A program made the position numbers and the translations under genes. 58,000 nt of DNA, taken from Adiantum capillus-veneris. Its lineage: Eukaryota; Streptophyta; Polypodiopsida; Polypodiales; Pteridaceae. Of the stretch, positions 1-14,423 are shown piece by piece; within the stretch, counting starts at the first letter, position 1; each line of letters opens with the position of its first letter. The notes beneath the pieces are model-generated. The model was not told the DNA's origin and searched no databases. It saw nothing but the letters and a program-made list of their open reading frames with translations. The stretch lies in NCBI GenBank assembly GCA_014529385.2, contig CM043958.1, forward strand, positions 139,638,398 to 139,696,397, written 5' to 3'.

Positions 1-1432
1 GAGCTCAATCTAAAAAATCCAGATTTGATTAGTATATTTACTAGGATAAATGAACCCAAACATGAATATACAGATTGCTACCTAGAACATCCAACATGTT
101 CATGAAAACAAATTGGAGTGTTAAATAGCACAACCAACATTCTAACATGCATGTAAAAGGGTGTGTTGACTACCATATATAGTGTTTTCATTAGCATAAT
201 AAGTATGCTAACTAGCATCCTCAGTGTGCCAACAAAAGCACACTCATACAATGACCGTCATAAACAATTATGCAGACTTGATTGGCCACAGTCTCAAAAA
301 GAGTTCTTCTAGACCAAGTCTTAGAAACGACCAAGGCTACCAAAATAAGCAAAGATTGGCTCCACAATGAGATACAATGGTAGTATCCGCAACACACCGT
401 ATATCCAATATGTGGAACTATCACTACAAAACCACATGACACATGCTCAAACAAGTGCCAATGAGATGAAAACAAAAATATGAACTCAAGTGAGCTCCCT
501 AGGAGGAGTAAAACGCTCTCAACAAAGCACAAGCAATCTCATGTGTGCTAGTCACGCATAAACCATATGCATCCAAACTCCCACTTCAATTGTATTTTTA
601 TATGCTTGCAGATCTATTGTGTCAAGAAAAATTGTGACTGTCTTTATGTGTGTAAATTTGTATTTAAGATTTTTCTCTAAGAAGCCATCAATAGCTATGT
701 TGTCTTGCTCTCTACAATGCTAGAGAATGTGTTAAAATTTGTGGTCAATGTTAACAAAGTTGATGCCAATGAAAAACTGCTGGATGTCAATGTTGATTTC
801 CATCATTGATAGAAACATCTGACCAATGTCAAACGCCGATGTGGAACACCACGAAACCCAACACACTCTCCCTCGCACTCTATGTTGAAGCCGTCATGCT
901 CAAAGATTTCTTTGTCAGTGTGTGTATATGCATAGAGGATACTCATATCGTGCACGCTACTGCAAAATGTGTGATTAGGGTAAGGTCAAATTAACACCAC
1001 CATTGCTTTTCCAACATGTCAAAATCCCCAAAATGACTCCTATGTTGTGAAAATTTGTGTCCGTATGAGGAAATTATGGCCAAAATGCATGTTTTGGGCC
1101 AAAAAATGCACTTGCGAAAATCTATTTCTGCTAATTTACCAAATTGTGGGTTGAATAACCACCACAAAACGGTCTCAAACCTCAAAATAATAAACTTTTA
1201 AATGAGCTAGTTGAAGATCTCAACTTCATAATCCCATGCATGGCTATAAATTATGTGGTCCAAATCATGTTGTAAGCACGCACTAATGCACTCCAATGTG
1301 TGTACAATCAAAGGATAACACTCCGGATGAATACTCTCCTTAAAAAACACTCAAGAAAGGTTGAAAAATTCTCAATGAATTGTGCACGAAGCACTCATGA
1401 CAATGAAACTCTCTCATTGGCCCCACCAACCT
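1..1432. other. Unassigned AT-rich intergenic sequence
   Basis: No reading frame here resembles a known protein, and frames above 60 codons are AT-driven with no motif. No LTR pair, RNA gene or long tandem repeat is visible. It may be the internal part of an old minus-strand retroelement whose primer-binding site lies just to the right, but no coding domain supports that. Confidence 0.5.
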
Positions 1433-1448
1433 GGCTTTGATACCACTT
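1433..1448 (-). other. Candidate minus-strand primer-binding site at an LTR edge
   Basis: Read on the minus strand this is TGGTATCAAAGCC, one base from the plant initiator-tRNA-Met primer site TGGTATCAGAGC. It is preceded on that strand by CTTCACA plus two bases, the usual CA end of an LTR. The putative LTR therefore lies to the right (from 1448, beginning TGTGAAG on the plus strand). The second LTR and any gag or pol were not found, so this may be a relic. Confidence 0.4.
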
Positions 1449-5084
<3,636 letters not shown>

Positions 5085-6790
5085 TCAATGTAGTGTTGTA
5101 GTTTGAGTCCATTAACCAAACTCAAAATCCTTAGCATCATTTATGACATCTAAATTTTGCAAAAAGAAAGCATTAGTACTACGGGTTTAGCCACCACAAC
5201 TTAAGATTTTCTTTATGCTTCCCTTGTTGAGAATTAAACATGAGCACCAGGTCTCCTGGTTTAAATGTCTTAAACCACATTCCTCAATCAACTTGTTCTC
5301 TCTTCCTGGTCTAAAATTCCCACATCAACATGAAACTGGTATAACAATGCTCTTCCAGCTAGAGCAACTAGTCGATACGATAGACCATTGAGTTTTTTAG
5401 TAAGAGTTTCTCAGACACTACAATTTGCATGCTGGATACTACAAATTTCAATGGAGAAATGACCTGTATCTTGAATGCCACTTTGAATGGAGTGAACCCC
5501 GCAACGACTTTAGGTGCGATAGGTCGATAATGCTGCAAGAAGTTTAAGATCCCAATCATCTCATTTCATAGACTCCAACTTGGTCAACATCCACATAATG
5601 ACCTTATTTTTGCTTTCAACTAAACCATTCATTTAGGATAATAAGGAGTATTCTTATGCATGATTTGGAAAATTTGAAGCAATTCCCTTATCACCTTATT
5701 TAAAAAAGGTGTACCTCAATCATTTTGGAACATACTAGGTGCATTCCTCAATCCGAACCACATCATTGTGCATACAAAGACCCCCCATGCTGTTATGAAT
5801 GCGGTCTTTCGTAAGATACTGACCAAATATCTACTGCTCAATATCCCTTTGGAACATACTATGTGCATTCCTCAATCTGAAACTCATCATTGTCCATGAA
5901 AATACTCCCCATCCTATTATGAATGTCATGTTTGGTTGATTTGTGACTACTATTTGAACCTAATTGTACCCACTATAACCACCTGCAAAGAGTACATCTC
6001 ATAACCGGCTACTTCATCCAAAGTGGAATTCAAAAATGGGAGTGAAAAAGGATCCAAACTATAGCTACATTCAACTTTCAATAGTCAACACAAATCCACA
6101 ATTTCTTATTCTTCTTTGGAACCACCACAATCCGTGACATCTATTTCGGATTATTGATTGAGACAATGAATCCAACCTTGAATAGTCTATCTAGTCCTCT
6201 TAAATTTGCTTGGCATAATATGGATTCATGCGATATGTGGCGTGCTTAGTGGGAATCGCATCCTTTTTCAAATTGATCTGATGTTGGCAAAATCTAGGAT
6301 CAAGACCCTTCATATCCAAATAATCCCATGCAAGCACATCCAGAAACTCCATCAAAAGCTTGAGAAAATTCATTTGGAAGGATTCATCCAAATCTTCATA
6401 AATCTTGACATGTTTAGGATTGTTCGATGTCTCCCATTTGAGTTGTTGGATTGTATCTTCTTTTGACACACAAAACCTCATTCATCTACTTCTCAAATTT
6501 TTCCTTCTTGTTGCAATAACTCTTTCAAGTCCATCGCTTCAAATTCGGATTTACTCTCCATCACCAAGTCTGGAACATCATTGTTGGAACTTAACTCAAC
6601 TTCAACCCACCATGGTTTGGTTCGGACATTCTCCACATAATGACTCCGAATGGCTTTGATATCCATCGTACAAATAGTCATAAAATCCTGAATTGCTTGC
6701 AAGAATTTGATTCTTTCTTGTTTGTTAATCCTTCCATCATATTTATAGGTTTGTTTGTGTAAGGTCTCTACCTGCCCTAGAAGAGGGCTA
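5085..6790 (-). pseudogene. E1: decayed Ty3/gypsy pol with RT fused to integrase
   Basis: Remnant of reverse transcriptase and integrase of a Ty3/gypsy element on the minus strand. From high to low coordinates: a pre-RT spacer (6702-6493), the RT entry region (about 6481-6200, with LAWDYLDMKGLDP and INLKKDA), degraded RT blocks to about 5730 (WGVF, LRNAPSMFQ), then directly the integrase core (GTPFLNKVI with the preceding D and a CGA-to-TGA stop, NTPYYPK, AGFTPFKVAFK) and the integrase C-terminus to about 5090 (VNGL). The RT catalytic block, RNase H and the integrase zinc finger are missing, which indicates an internal deletion near 5720. Several frameshifts and stops are present. No LTRs were identified. 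The family assignment is secure; the lineage is not. Confidence 0.8.
5724..5945 (-). repeat. 124-bp tandem duplication inside E1 RT
   Basis: The RT block ending in a Met-Phe-Gln codon run occurs twice, 124 bp apart (anchor TTTGGAACAT on the plus strand at 5724 and 5848). The two copies have diverged by several substitutions, so the duplication is old. Confidence 0.7.
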
Positions 6791-7162
6791 CCTATGTAAA
6801 ATTTTAAGCCTAAATATCAATTTGTCAAAATATGCTATTTTTAGCAAGTTTCAGTGATCATATGTCATTTTTGTGTTGTGATCCTTGTAGAACTTTTAAT
6901 TCTTGTCAAATTCAATTTTTGTGAAAAATTTCTAAAAATAGAATGTTTTTGACCCCCGGTATGGTGTATGGTCGACCGGCTTGTCAAACTGTGTGCCAAT
7001 CCAAGTTTCCTTAAAAATAGGGTCTGGAGGTCGGAGGCTGCTATTTATGACAAGTAGTCATATCTGTTACTTGCAGGTCTATCCCGAGTTAGCAAGTTTC
7101 AGAATTGAATTTGGGTTAGTATAAGTCTAGTTTGCCTAAGGTTAGCATTTTTCTAAGGTATG

Positions 7163-7272
7163 TATGGCATGAATGTGGATGCGCATGCATGGCTTTGCAT
7201 GGGCATGAATGTGCATGCATGGTCATGGGTATGCATGGGCATGTGTTCCCATCATGTATGGCCATGGGTCAT
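7163..7272. repeat. CATGCA-rich imperfect tandem repeat
   Basis: About 110 bp dominated by CATG and CATGCA words; GGCATGAATGTG recurs at 7166 and 7202, a period of about 36 bp. CATGCA is the core of the plant RY motif bound by B3-domain factors; whether it acts that way here is inference. Confidence 0.65.
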
Positions 7273-7580
7273 GAGCATAGCTAGTCTTGTGACAAGTGTT
7301 AGGTTAGGCATGGAGAGTGTAGCATGGAGGCTAAGCATGGCCTCGATAAGGTGGCACATGGGTCAAGAGTGAGGTGTGCATAGTATGGGCAATAAAGCAT
7401 GGACTTAGGCCACCACACCCCCTCAAAATAGCAAAAAGCTAGCGCTACCTCGACTTGTGGAAATCGATCTTGCAAGTGTGTGAGGGTGAGAAAGAGAGAG
7501 AGGGAGTATAGGCAAGTGAGATGGGCAAGTGAGGACACCTCACTAGGACACCCCCACACCTAGCATGACACTTGGAGAGG

Positions 7581-7602
7581 TGTGTGTGTGTGTGTGTGTG
7601 TA
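7581..7602. repeat. (TG)11 microsatellite
   Basis: Short perfect TG run about 60 bp upstream of the TATA-like box. Confidence 0.95.
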
Positions 7603-7658
7603 TGGGCTCTCCTGTTCCAATTTTAGCAAGACAAATCGACCCTCCTTGGGGGGGATGC

Positions 7659-7668
7659 CTATATAAGA
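7659..7668 (+). promoter_or_regulatory. TATA-like box, probable LTR promoter of E2
   Basis: CTATATAAGAG is a strong plant TATA match. It is followed about 30 bp downstream by a CA-containing stretch (TCTAGTCACAC) suitable for initiation. It precedes the candidate E2 gag start by about 970 bp on the same strand. Confidence 0.5.
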
Positions 7669-8630
7669 GTAGCTTCAACCCTCTCTAGTCACACACAATT
7701 CCCAAGACAGTGCAAGGAAGTGCTGCTGCTAGAGTGAATTTTTGTGAAGTCTTCTCTACATCACATAATACAAAGTAGATCTTATCAAAGGGTAATTAAA
7801 TTATGTTTATGCTAATCCTATTGCTCCATAGCCTCTTTTCTCTAGAGGATTCGTATGTTGAGCCTAATTATGCTAGCTGGCTACAACATTAAGCAATCTA
7901 TTCCCTATTATACTCCATGTGGGGTATTTTCAGTGGTTTCCATCCGTTGATTGTATTTCCATTGTTAAATTAAGGGGCACCTTGCTTATTAAGTATATCT
8001 CATTTTTCTTAATTGAGCATAAGTTTATGCACATAATTATCATTGCTAGTTAAGTATGTTGTGCATAATTATGTTGTAAAGCTTTTTCAGCTATGATTCT
8101 CTAAGATATGATGAATATTTTTCTCTTGTTATGCACCCAAATTGAAGTATAATTAAGGTGATAAAATGCTTGATTTATCCATAAAATTAGGGTAAAAGTA
8201 TGAGAATTTGCATACTGAAAGATGCATAGTTAGAGTCTTGCTTTGCACTAGTAAATTATGCATAATCTATGTATGATAGAACGGAAGTTAATCATCTACT
8301 ACATTTGGTATTTGCATGGTTATAGTCTATCATTGTGTATTACATAGATGCATCTAATTAGTGCATTAATCTTGATCTCATGTTACATATGGGGTAAGTC
8401 TTGGTTATGATGATCTTAGTTTGAGTTTATGAGTAATTAGGGTATAATCATCTCGTTATATTCTTGAGTTAGCTTGCACACTTATAATTGGGAAAGCTTG
8501 TAAATTAGCTTAGTATTAAGTATAAGATTAAGGTTATCCTTGTTAAGTTTTCTCATTGGGTGTTGTGGGAATTTTTGTACTACACTTAGTCTCTTCGTTT
8601 TTCGAAAAGAACTAATCCTAGTAGTGAGAA
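7669..8630 (+). other. AT-rich leader before the E2 gag candidate
   Basis: No ORF. The AT-rich composition and a possible GTAATT donor near 7790 leave room for a 5'-UTR intron, but neither splice site is certain and no primer-binding site was recognised here. Confidence 0.3.
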
Positions 8631-8768
8631 ATGGCTCCCAAAAGAACTCGGTTTGGTGGTGCTAACGATCGCGAGGCGGGAACTAGCAACATGGTGACCA
8701 ACGGTAAGGCGCCAATGAGAGAGGGAAATCCGGCCATCTCACAAAGCGATATGGAGAAAATTCATGAG
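8631..8768 (+). pseudogene. E2: candidate gag N-terminus
   Basis: A 46-codon frame starts at ATG 8631 (MAPKRTRFGG) and is open to 8768. Small basic N-termini beginning MAPK or MPPR are common in chromovirus gag. The next two codons lead to a TGA, but the last in-frame codon before the break (GAG at 8766-8768) is followed by GTA, and GTA CCT CCT at 10770 continues in the same phase into an unmistakable gag segment. The gap can be read as a GT-AG intron or as an insertion duplicating AGGTA. The link to the downstream gag is inference from frame and context. Confidence 0.4.
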
Positions 8769-10769
8769 GTAGGATGATTTTATTTTGTATTTTACATAAG
8801 CATTGCATTACAATAACTTTAGGAATGTCTAAAACTCCCCGAAAATATGTTGGAAATCCAAATGAGACAACGACATTAGTACTTTAAGGGTTTTTATCTA
8901 AATTTAAGTTTGAATTAAATACGAAAGAAATGCTTTATGTAAAGACTGTTTTGTAGTAGGAAAGAATGGTTGTTAGGAAAAACTATCTCAACCAAACTTC
9001 ATTCATTTCCAATGACAATTTAGTATGAACCCCCTATTGCACATGGCGGTAGCTCGTGAAGTTATCGCAGGAGCTAAATCCCCGACTTGCTTTTTATGCG
9101 ATGGATATGTCCATGGCTTGCTTTTGATGCGGTGGATACATGATTTTACCCGGAGAGTTACTCCAGGAATTAGGTGGATCATGGACTAATTGTATGGGTG
9201 GCCAATTGACAATGGGTGGAGTCAACACTCGCTGGAGGTTCTCACGACTCCAGGACATTGAAATTTTTAATGAAGCATTGTTTGTTGAGTACTTTTTCCT
9301 AGGAATGATATGTTATGGTGCCGATTTTTCTTGATTAAAGGGACTGTTTTGAGGAACTTGTGTCAAGGAAATATAAAGAAGGAACCCTAAGTGTTGAACA
9401 ACAATGTGTTAGTAATTAGGCCACACAATGACTTTATGTGAGTGCGGGGTGGAAAGTGGGGGCTTGGCTCGGTGTGCTTTGCAAGGCCTACGAGACAGGT
9501 GGTCCCGATCAGTCAAAAACTCTCTGCCCTGTGTGATAGAGTACAAAATTAGATATCTTATTACGCCAGAGCGGCAGGAACTCAGTGTATGTACCTCTAA
9601 AAGCTATCGGGAAAAAGGAACCAAGGTTTCTTCTCCTCCTGGAAGATGAGATTAGGACCGATAGTATGTAGTTATGCTTCCCCTGTGGGGCGTAGCTAGC
9701 TTCCTTTCATTAGTGGCTTGGACTCAACTCATCAAGTGATGAGAGACCATCCACTGGTTTTCTTCTTAGCCAATTTTTGTTTGCTTTCGCATAGGATCTA
9801 GCGACTATCAGGTGTCCTCTAGTTCCGTCAAGGTGAGACGGGGAGGGGACCTCACAGCTGGTACCAGAGCGTAGGTTTTGGAGTCTAGGTTAGTTTGGAA
9901 AAATTCGTATTGTCTGAAAATTTTGAAAACAAGAAAATTAGATAGCTAATCCAAGGCTTATGTGTGGATATTTCAGGAAGATCCTGTGTTGAAAATCCCA
10001 AATTCCAAGTCTTCAAGCGTATCTTTGAGAGTGCCTGTCATTCTCCAAACTATCTTTTTCGACGGAGCGTGATGGAGCTGCTAATGAAGGCTCACACTCC
10101 TCATTTGACTCGGATAGATAAAGACTGGGAGCTCGACTGGAGCAATGAAGGCAGGATCTATTACATCAATGCTGGAAGCTGGGATGTCTTACCATTGACT
10201 TAAAGAAACTAGGCTAGGCAGAGAGTGGTTTGGTTGAAGGTGGTTCAGTTGAGAGTGGTTCAGTTGTACTACTTCTTGGGTACGAACTCGACTATTACTA
10301 TTCCCACTTATCTAGGAGGCATGGAGAAACCCTTGAACGAATGGCTATAGGAGAAAGTGGTGGAGATAATTTCATATCAAAGACTCAGAACTTTTTCTAT
10401 TCCTCAGAGTAACCCTAAGAATATGGATCTTGTAATTTACTTTCTGATTTCCAATGAGTATAGGAACTACTATACCAATCAGTTAGAAGATTGTAGAAAT
10501 GTGACTACAAACACCCATCATTTGTATCATCATATTCTAAGTCAGCCAGCTATGCAGACTCTTTAGATACCGCAGAAAATTATAATAATGTAGGATGAGA
10601 TACCCTAAGCCTCTTTTGTAAGGCTATCCTTGTAAATATTCACTTTATGAATAAAGAACCAAGTCTTTTGAATTGAGTGTCTTGATCTTGTGTCAATTCT
10701 GAAGTTAAATCTTAGTCGTGTGATAAGTCTTTAAATTCATAAGTCTACCGATCTTATGAAATCATGTAG
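8769..10769 (+). other. Intervening sequence splitting E2 gag (intron or inserted element)
   Basis: Bounded by GAG/GTAGGA on the left and TCATGTAG/GTACC on the right, compatible with a GT-AG intron. Equally, AGGTA occurs at both edges and ATGATTT near the left edge is the inverse of AAATCAT near the right edge, as an inserted element would leave. Inside are a primer-site-like TGGTACCAGAGC at 9859 preceded by CTCACA, and a plant-like polyadenylation context (GAATAAAG) near 10650. Open frames at 9964-10203 and 10357-10566 were not recognised. Confidence 0.35.
9859..9870 (+). other. Primer-binding-site-like sequence
   Basis: TGGTACCAGAGC differs by one base from the initiator-tRNA-Met site and is preceded by a CA end (CTCACA) plus two bases, as after an LTR. 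No matching second LTR was found, so it may mark a truncated or solo LTR between about 8770 and 9856. Confidence 0.4.
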
Positions 10770-10864
10770 GTACCTCCTTCTACTCATTATACCGCAGTTC
10801 AGGAGAAAAAACTTCTTCTCAAGCAAGTGTAACCCCCCAACTTTAAAGGTGAAGGGGTTAACGT
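10770..10864 (+). pseudogene. E2: gag segment left of the E3 insertion
   Basis: Encodes a chromovirus-type gag stretch with the hallmark PPNFKGEG just before the break; there is one in-frame TAA at 10830. The frame runs into the 5' boundary of E3 at 10864 and resumes after E3 at 20360, where the next residues (ERDAKVW) follow in register. The split is therefore explained entirely by E3 insertion. Gag packages the element RNA in cytoplasmic particles. Confidence 0.75.
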
Positions 10865-12041
10865 TGGTACAACTAAAGTTGGTCCAAGCTAGCAAGTGGT
10901 CTATGCCAGGCAAAGGGTGCAATCGAGTGCAGTGTAGAAGGCTAGGACAGGTGCCAAGGCCCTTGGCAGCCAAAGGGTAGCGGGAATGCAGGCTTGAAGC
11001 GGTTTTTTAGGCCAAAAGTTCTATGGAATGGTCCAGATGGGGTGGCAGATGAAGATGTCCAAAATGTCATTTCAAAGCTCTAGAATGTAGATTTCAGCAT
11101 GCTCTAGAAGCCGGTCCAGACGGCTTGTCAAACGGAGCCCCTGTGCTTAAGATATTGCAGTTTAAAGAAAGAGTGTGTTGCAGATCCCCGACGGACAGGG
11201 TAGCTGGGGACAGGTGGCCCGGTTTGATGTCAGTGTATATGTGTGTAGTGCTCAAATTGTGGAGCATGCTTGTCTTCTCGGATTGGGAATCAGAGCCCTG
11301 GTTAGCAAGTTATGGTCAGTTGAAGATTTTCCGGGGGCCGGGTATGAGCCCACTTGGCCGCATTGGAGGATGTGCCCTTTGGCAGTTTTTTGGTCTCGCC
11401 AAGATTCTTGGTCAAAGGGTGTACCATATGGAGCTAGTCGGAATCAACTGCACCTCAATCAGATGCTCGATCGGTCAGATGCAGCGAAATGAAGTTGGGA
11501 GCATTTAGGTGGTGAATAGTTGCAGATGGTTTTTTTTTCGTCTTGGAGGCTTTGGTTCGAGGTCGCCGAGGGATCAAAATACAGAGATGAAGAGTGTGGT
11601 TGGAGCCGGGAAAGTGAAGCTTCAGAAGGTCTTTGCGGCTTGGCAGTAGAAGATGGGGACAGTATAGGAGAGCCAGGCAAAAGAAGGTTGCAAAGTTTTT
11701 TGGATAAAAACACAATGGGGTTTTACTTGTTTTCAAGGGCTTAAGGCTTAAGGCATGCGAAGCCGCCACGTGGCAGGGGGATGATCACCCCACATGCGGA
11801 GGGCAGACACAGCGTGGCACGGTATATGGGCAAGGCCATGAGGCCCATTTGGTGTGTAGCAAGGGAGCTTGGAGCTCTTGGAGTGTGGGCTATGGCGTGG
11901 GCGCCAGGCGCGCTGCACAGCGGGAAATTTGAGGCGGTTTTGGCGGCGCGCGTCCATGCGGCAGAGGGGTGGTGGCGATGACGTGGTGCCCGACAGGGGA
12001 AGTTCCCACATGGCCTCCAAGTTTTAAAGGAAAAGGGAGGG

Positions 12042-12065
12042 GGCAATAGCGACATCGCTATTGCC
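12042..12065. repeat. Perfect LTR palindrome, copy 1
   Basis: Arms GGCAATAGCGA and TCGCTATTGCC around a 2-nt CA centre, followed by a C-rich tract. Confidence 0.9.
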
Positions 12066-12307
12066 TCCCCCCCTCAGGTAAGGGGAAGGTCCCACAGCAG
12101 CGGGCAAGGGTCAGAGAGAGAGTCGAGTGGGCAAGGCCAAAGCCAAAAGAGAGATTGAAGAAGAGAGAGAGAGTATAGCTAGTTGAGGTGGTGCCAATTA
12201 AGAGGAGGGAAAGTCAAAGTCAAGCCAAAGGGGCAGTACAAAATGGTAACCCCAATGGGGGGTAAAAAATGTAAAAAATGAGGGGTAAAAAAATAATAAA
12301 GCCAAGA

Positions 12308-12331
12308 GGCAATAGTGACATCGCTATTGCC
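12308..12331. repeat. LTR palindrome, copy 2
   Basis: Same 24-bp palindrome 266 bp downstream of copy 1, with one mismatch (GGCAATAGTGA in the left arm), followed by a C homopolymer. Confidence 0.9.
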
Positions 12332-12998
12332 CCCCCCCCCTCTCAAGTGCAAAGAGTGAAGAAGAGAGAGGTAAAGAAAAGCGGTGCCCCCTTTCCCAAA
12401 GATGCCAATTCAAGGTGCCAGGTGGACCTATTAAATTGTAAATTCCCAAATTAAAGCCCCCCCCTATAAAAGTAAAAAATGAATCAAATTTGGGGCTTTT
12501 TTCTTGGCCTTTTGAGGTGCCGTTTGAAGCCTGCAAAGTGGATTTCTCTAGCAAGCTAGCCCCTTTGTAACTTTTGCTTGAAAATGGCCATGGTGATGGC
12601 ATTGCAAGCCGGTGTATGTGTTTTCTGAAGTGGAATCAAGCCACAATTGCCTCCCATGTCGTTGTTTCCCCTTCCCCCCTTCTCTTTCTCCTGCTTTCAT
12701 GTCCCTCCTCGGTGCCGGCTGTGTGGAAGTGTGTGCCCCCCCGGATCGATGGTGTATTGAGTGAGAGTGGTGGTGTGCGTGTGTAAGGGTGGAGACAGGC
12801 AGTGATAGTAGGTGTATCTTGTGTGGTGGTTTGTAGAGGGTGTGAGAAGTGGCAATTGGGCAGGCGGTGGTCTACTATGGTTAAGTGTTTCTATGAAGGT
12901 GTTTTCTGAGAGGATAGGGGTGGTGTGAATACCCTGAGCTATAGAGAGGCCCTTTTGTTTGTGCTGGGCGTGTTCCCCCATTCCCCCTCTCCATCATC

Positions 12999-13018
12999 TG
13001 GTGCCCCCACTGAGGAGC
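12999..13018 (+). other. E3 primer-binding site
   Basis: TGGTGCCCCCACTGAGGA lies 5 bp after the LTR end. I cannot name the tRNA. The core GCCCCCACTGAGGA is shared with the minus-strand primer site of E7. Confidence 0.65.
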
Positions 13019-13070
13019 ACACTGATTGCTCCCAGTTGATGGAAAAGAAGAGGTTTTCGCGTTGGAAGTC

Positions 13071-14423
13071 ATGGCAGGTAGAAGCTATGGACCGATTTTC
13101 ACAGGAGAAAAGAGCCCTGACGAGTGGATGTCAGATTTCGAGCTGTACATGCTATCGTTACGTATTTCAAAGGAGGATAGAAAAATGTAGACTTTTCCTT
13201 TGGTGATGCGTGGTAGAGCTAAAGCATGGTACGACGCATTGGAAGGTGAGCCGAAGCAAGCATGGCCGGCTCTACGGGCGAGGTTTCTTCACGACTTCCG
13301 CAAGGAGACTTCCCCAGTCAAAATGGATGCAAAGCTGAAGGCGCTTAAGTAAGATGTGAGTGAAGAGTTCAATTTGTTTTTGGGTCATTTTGAAGAGTGT
13401 TGGGCAGAGTTAGCGGCAGCCATGCAATTGGCCAATGGAGATTACTTCAAGCTAGACAAATTCATGGCGTGTCTGCATCCCAAGGTGAGAGAGAAAGTTG
13501 ATTTTGAGAGCCCAGAGAATTATAATGGTGCGGTAGCCATTGCACGATCGAAGAGTAGAAAGATAAAGAAGAAGATAGAGCAGGGCATGTCAGGCTATGA
13601 GACGATGGCCCATGTTCAACCGCAGAGTCCGAGAGAGGCTGGACATGAACAGAATCAGGGAATTCGAGGTGTAGCTGTTGTGCCACAGAATTGGATGCGC
13701 ACAGTGCAAGATTTGTCCGAGCAGATGTAGGAGTTGCGGCTCAGTGTCATGGATAGAGGACAGCCAAGAGGAGCAAGGGGTAGGGCACGGCCACTGCCTG
13801 GTAGGTGTTACAATTGTGGAGAAGAAGGGCATTATGCACATGATTGTCCTCAACCGCAGAGAGAAAGAGGAGGTATGTACCCGCTTTTTGGTAGAGGTCG
13901 AGGTCAAGGGCAATACAATGGTCCAAGAGAGCAAGCGGTGGAGAATCTTGTGCAGCCAGCTCCGCAAAACGGAGGTGAAGTTCCAAGAGTAAACATCATA
14001 GGGGTGGACAAGCAGGATGTCGCAGTTTTGGCCAATAAGAGGGCAAGAGTTGAGAGGGAGACAGAGGTAGAGCGGGAAACTAGAGCTCGCAAGGGTAAAG
14101 AGAAGGTGTACGAAGGCAGAGAGCAGCCCGAGCCTAGCAAAAGAAGGAGGCGTTGCAAAATCAAGCAAGCGGATTTCCAGCTAGGACGTGGCTATCCCGA
14201 GTACAATTTGGTGAGTGATGTTCAAAATCAAAAGGCAAATATTACGTTTGGTCAATTGTTAGCCTTAAATCCCAAGTTAAGGAGGCAGTGGTCCACTAGT
14301 GTTAGCACCAGGCTGCCAAGAGCTAAGGGAAATGTGCAAGCAGTGCAAAACATGGCTTTGAGGGTAGGTAGCCCCACTGATGTTCTTCCATTGGTGGATG
14401 TGATTATAGAGAAGAGGATGTAG
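13071..14423 (+). pseudogene. E3: gag polyprotein with CCHC zinc knuckle
   Basis: Structural protein of the element particle. ATG at 13071 opens MAGRSYGPIF; the retro-gag core (PDEWMSDFELYML, AKAWYDAL, LKALK, FEECWAEL, LHPKVREKV, AVAIARSK) spans about 13100-13560. A CCHC knuckle CYNCGEEGHYAHDC (C-X2-C-X4-H-X4-C) lies near 13807-13850, then an Arg-rich charged segment. Premature stops are at 13188 (TAG), 13350 (TAA), 13728 (TAG) and 14421 (TAG); all lie in one frame with no indel. The coding frame continues directly into protease, so this is the front of a single gag-pol frame. Confidence 0.88.

Larger units (their letters stand above)
6791..7658. other. Probable E2 LTR or upstream region
   Basis: No coding sequence is supported. 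The stretch lies between the E1 relic and a TATA-like promoter on the plus strand and is plausibly the U3 region of the E2 LTR. Neither LTR boundary could be fixed, because the partner 3' LTR of E2 is not in the window. It contains the CATGCA cluster and a (TG)11 run listed separately. Confidence 0.3.
10865..12993 (+). repeat. E3 5' LTR
   Basis: 2129 bp, TG...CA, matching 18371-20359 over its whole length at roughly 95 percent by eye. A segment of about 130 bp near 12650-12779 is absent from the 3' copy, with TTG microhomology at the joint. It contains two 24-bp palindromes each followed by a C-rich tract. A frame at 11125-11508 is open in both LTRs but resembles no protein. Confidence 0.92.

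Noticed and set aside
7160-7372. 70-codon frame rich in Met, Trp and His
   Set aside because: Produced by the CATGCA repeat; not credible coding sequence.
11125-11508. 127-codon frame conserved in both E3 LTRs (also 18631-19014)
   Set aside because: Both copies derive from one LTR sequence at integration, so similarity is not independent conservation; no motif is present.
13590-14168. 192-codon minus-strand frame opposite E3 gag
   Set aside because: Shadow of the gag frame, with no independent motif.
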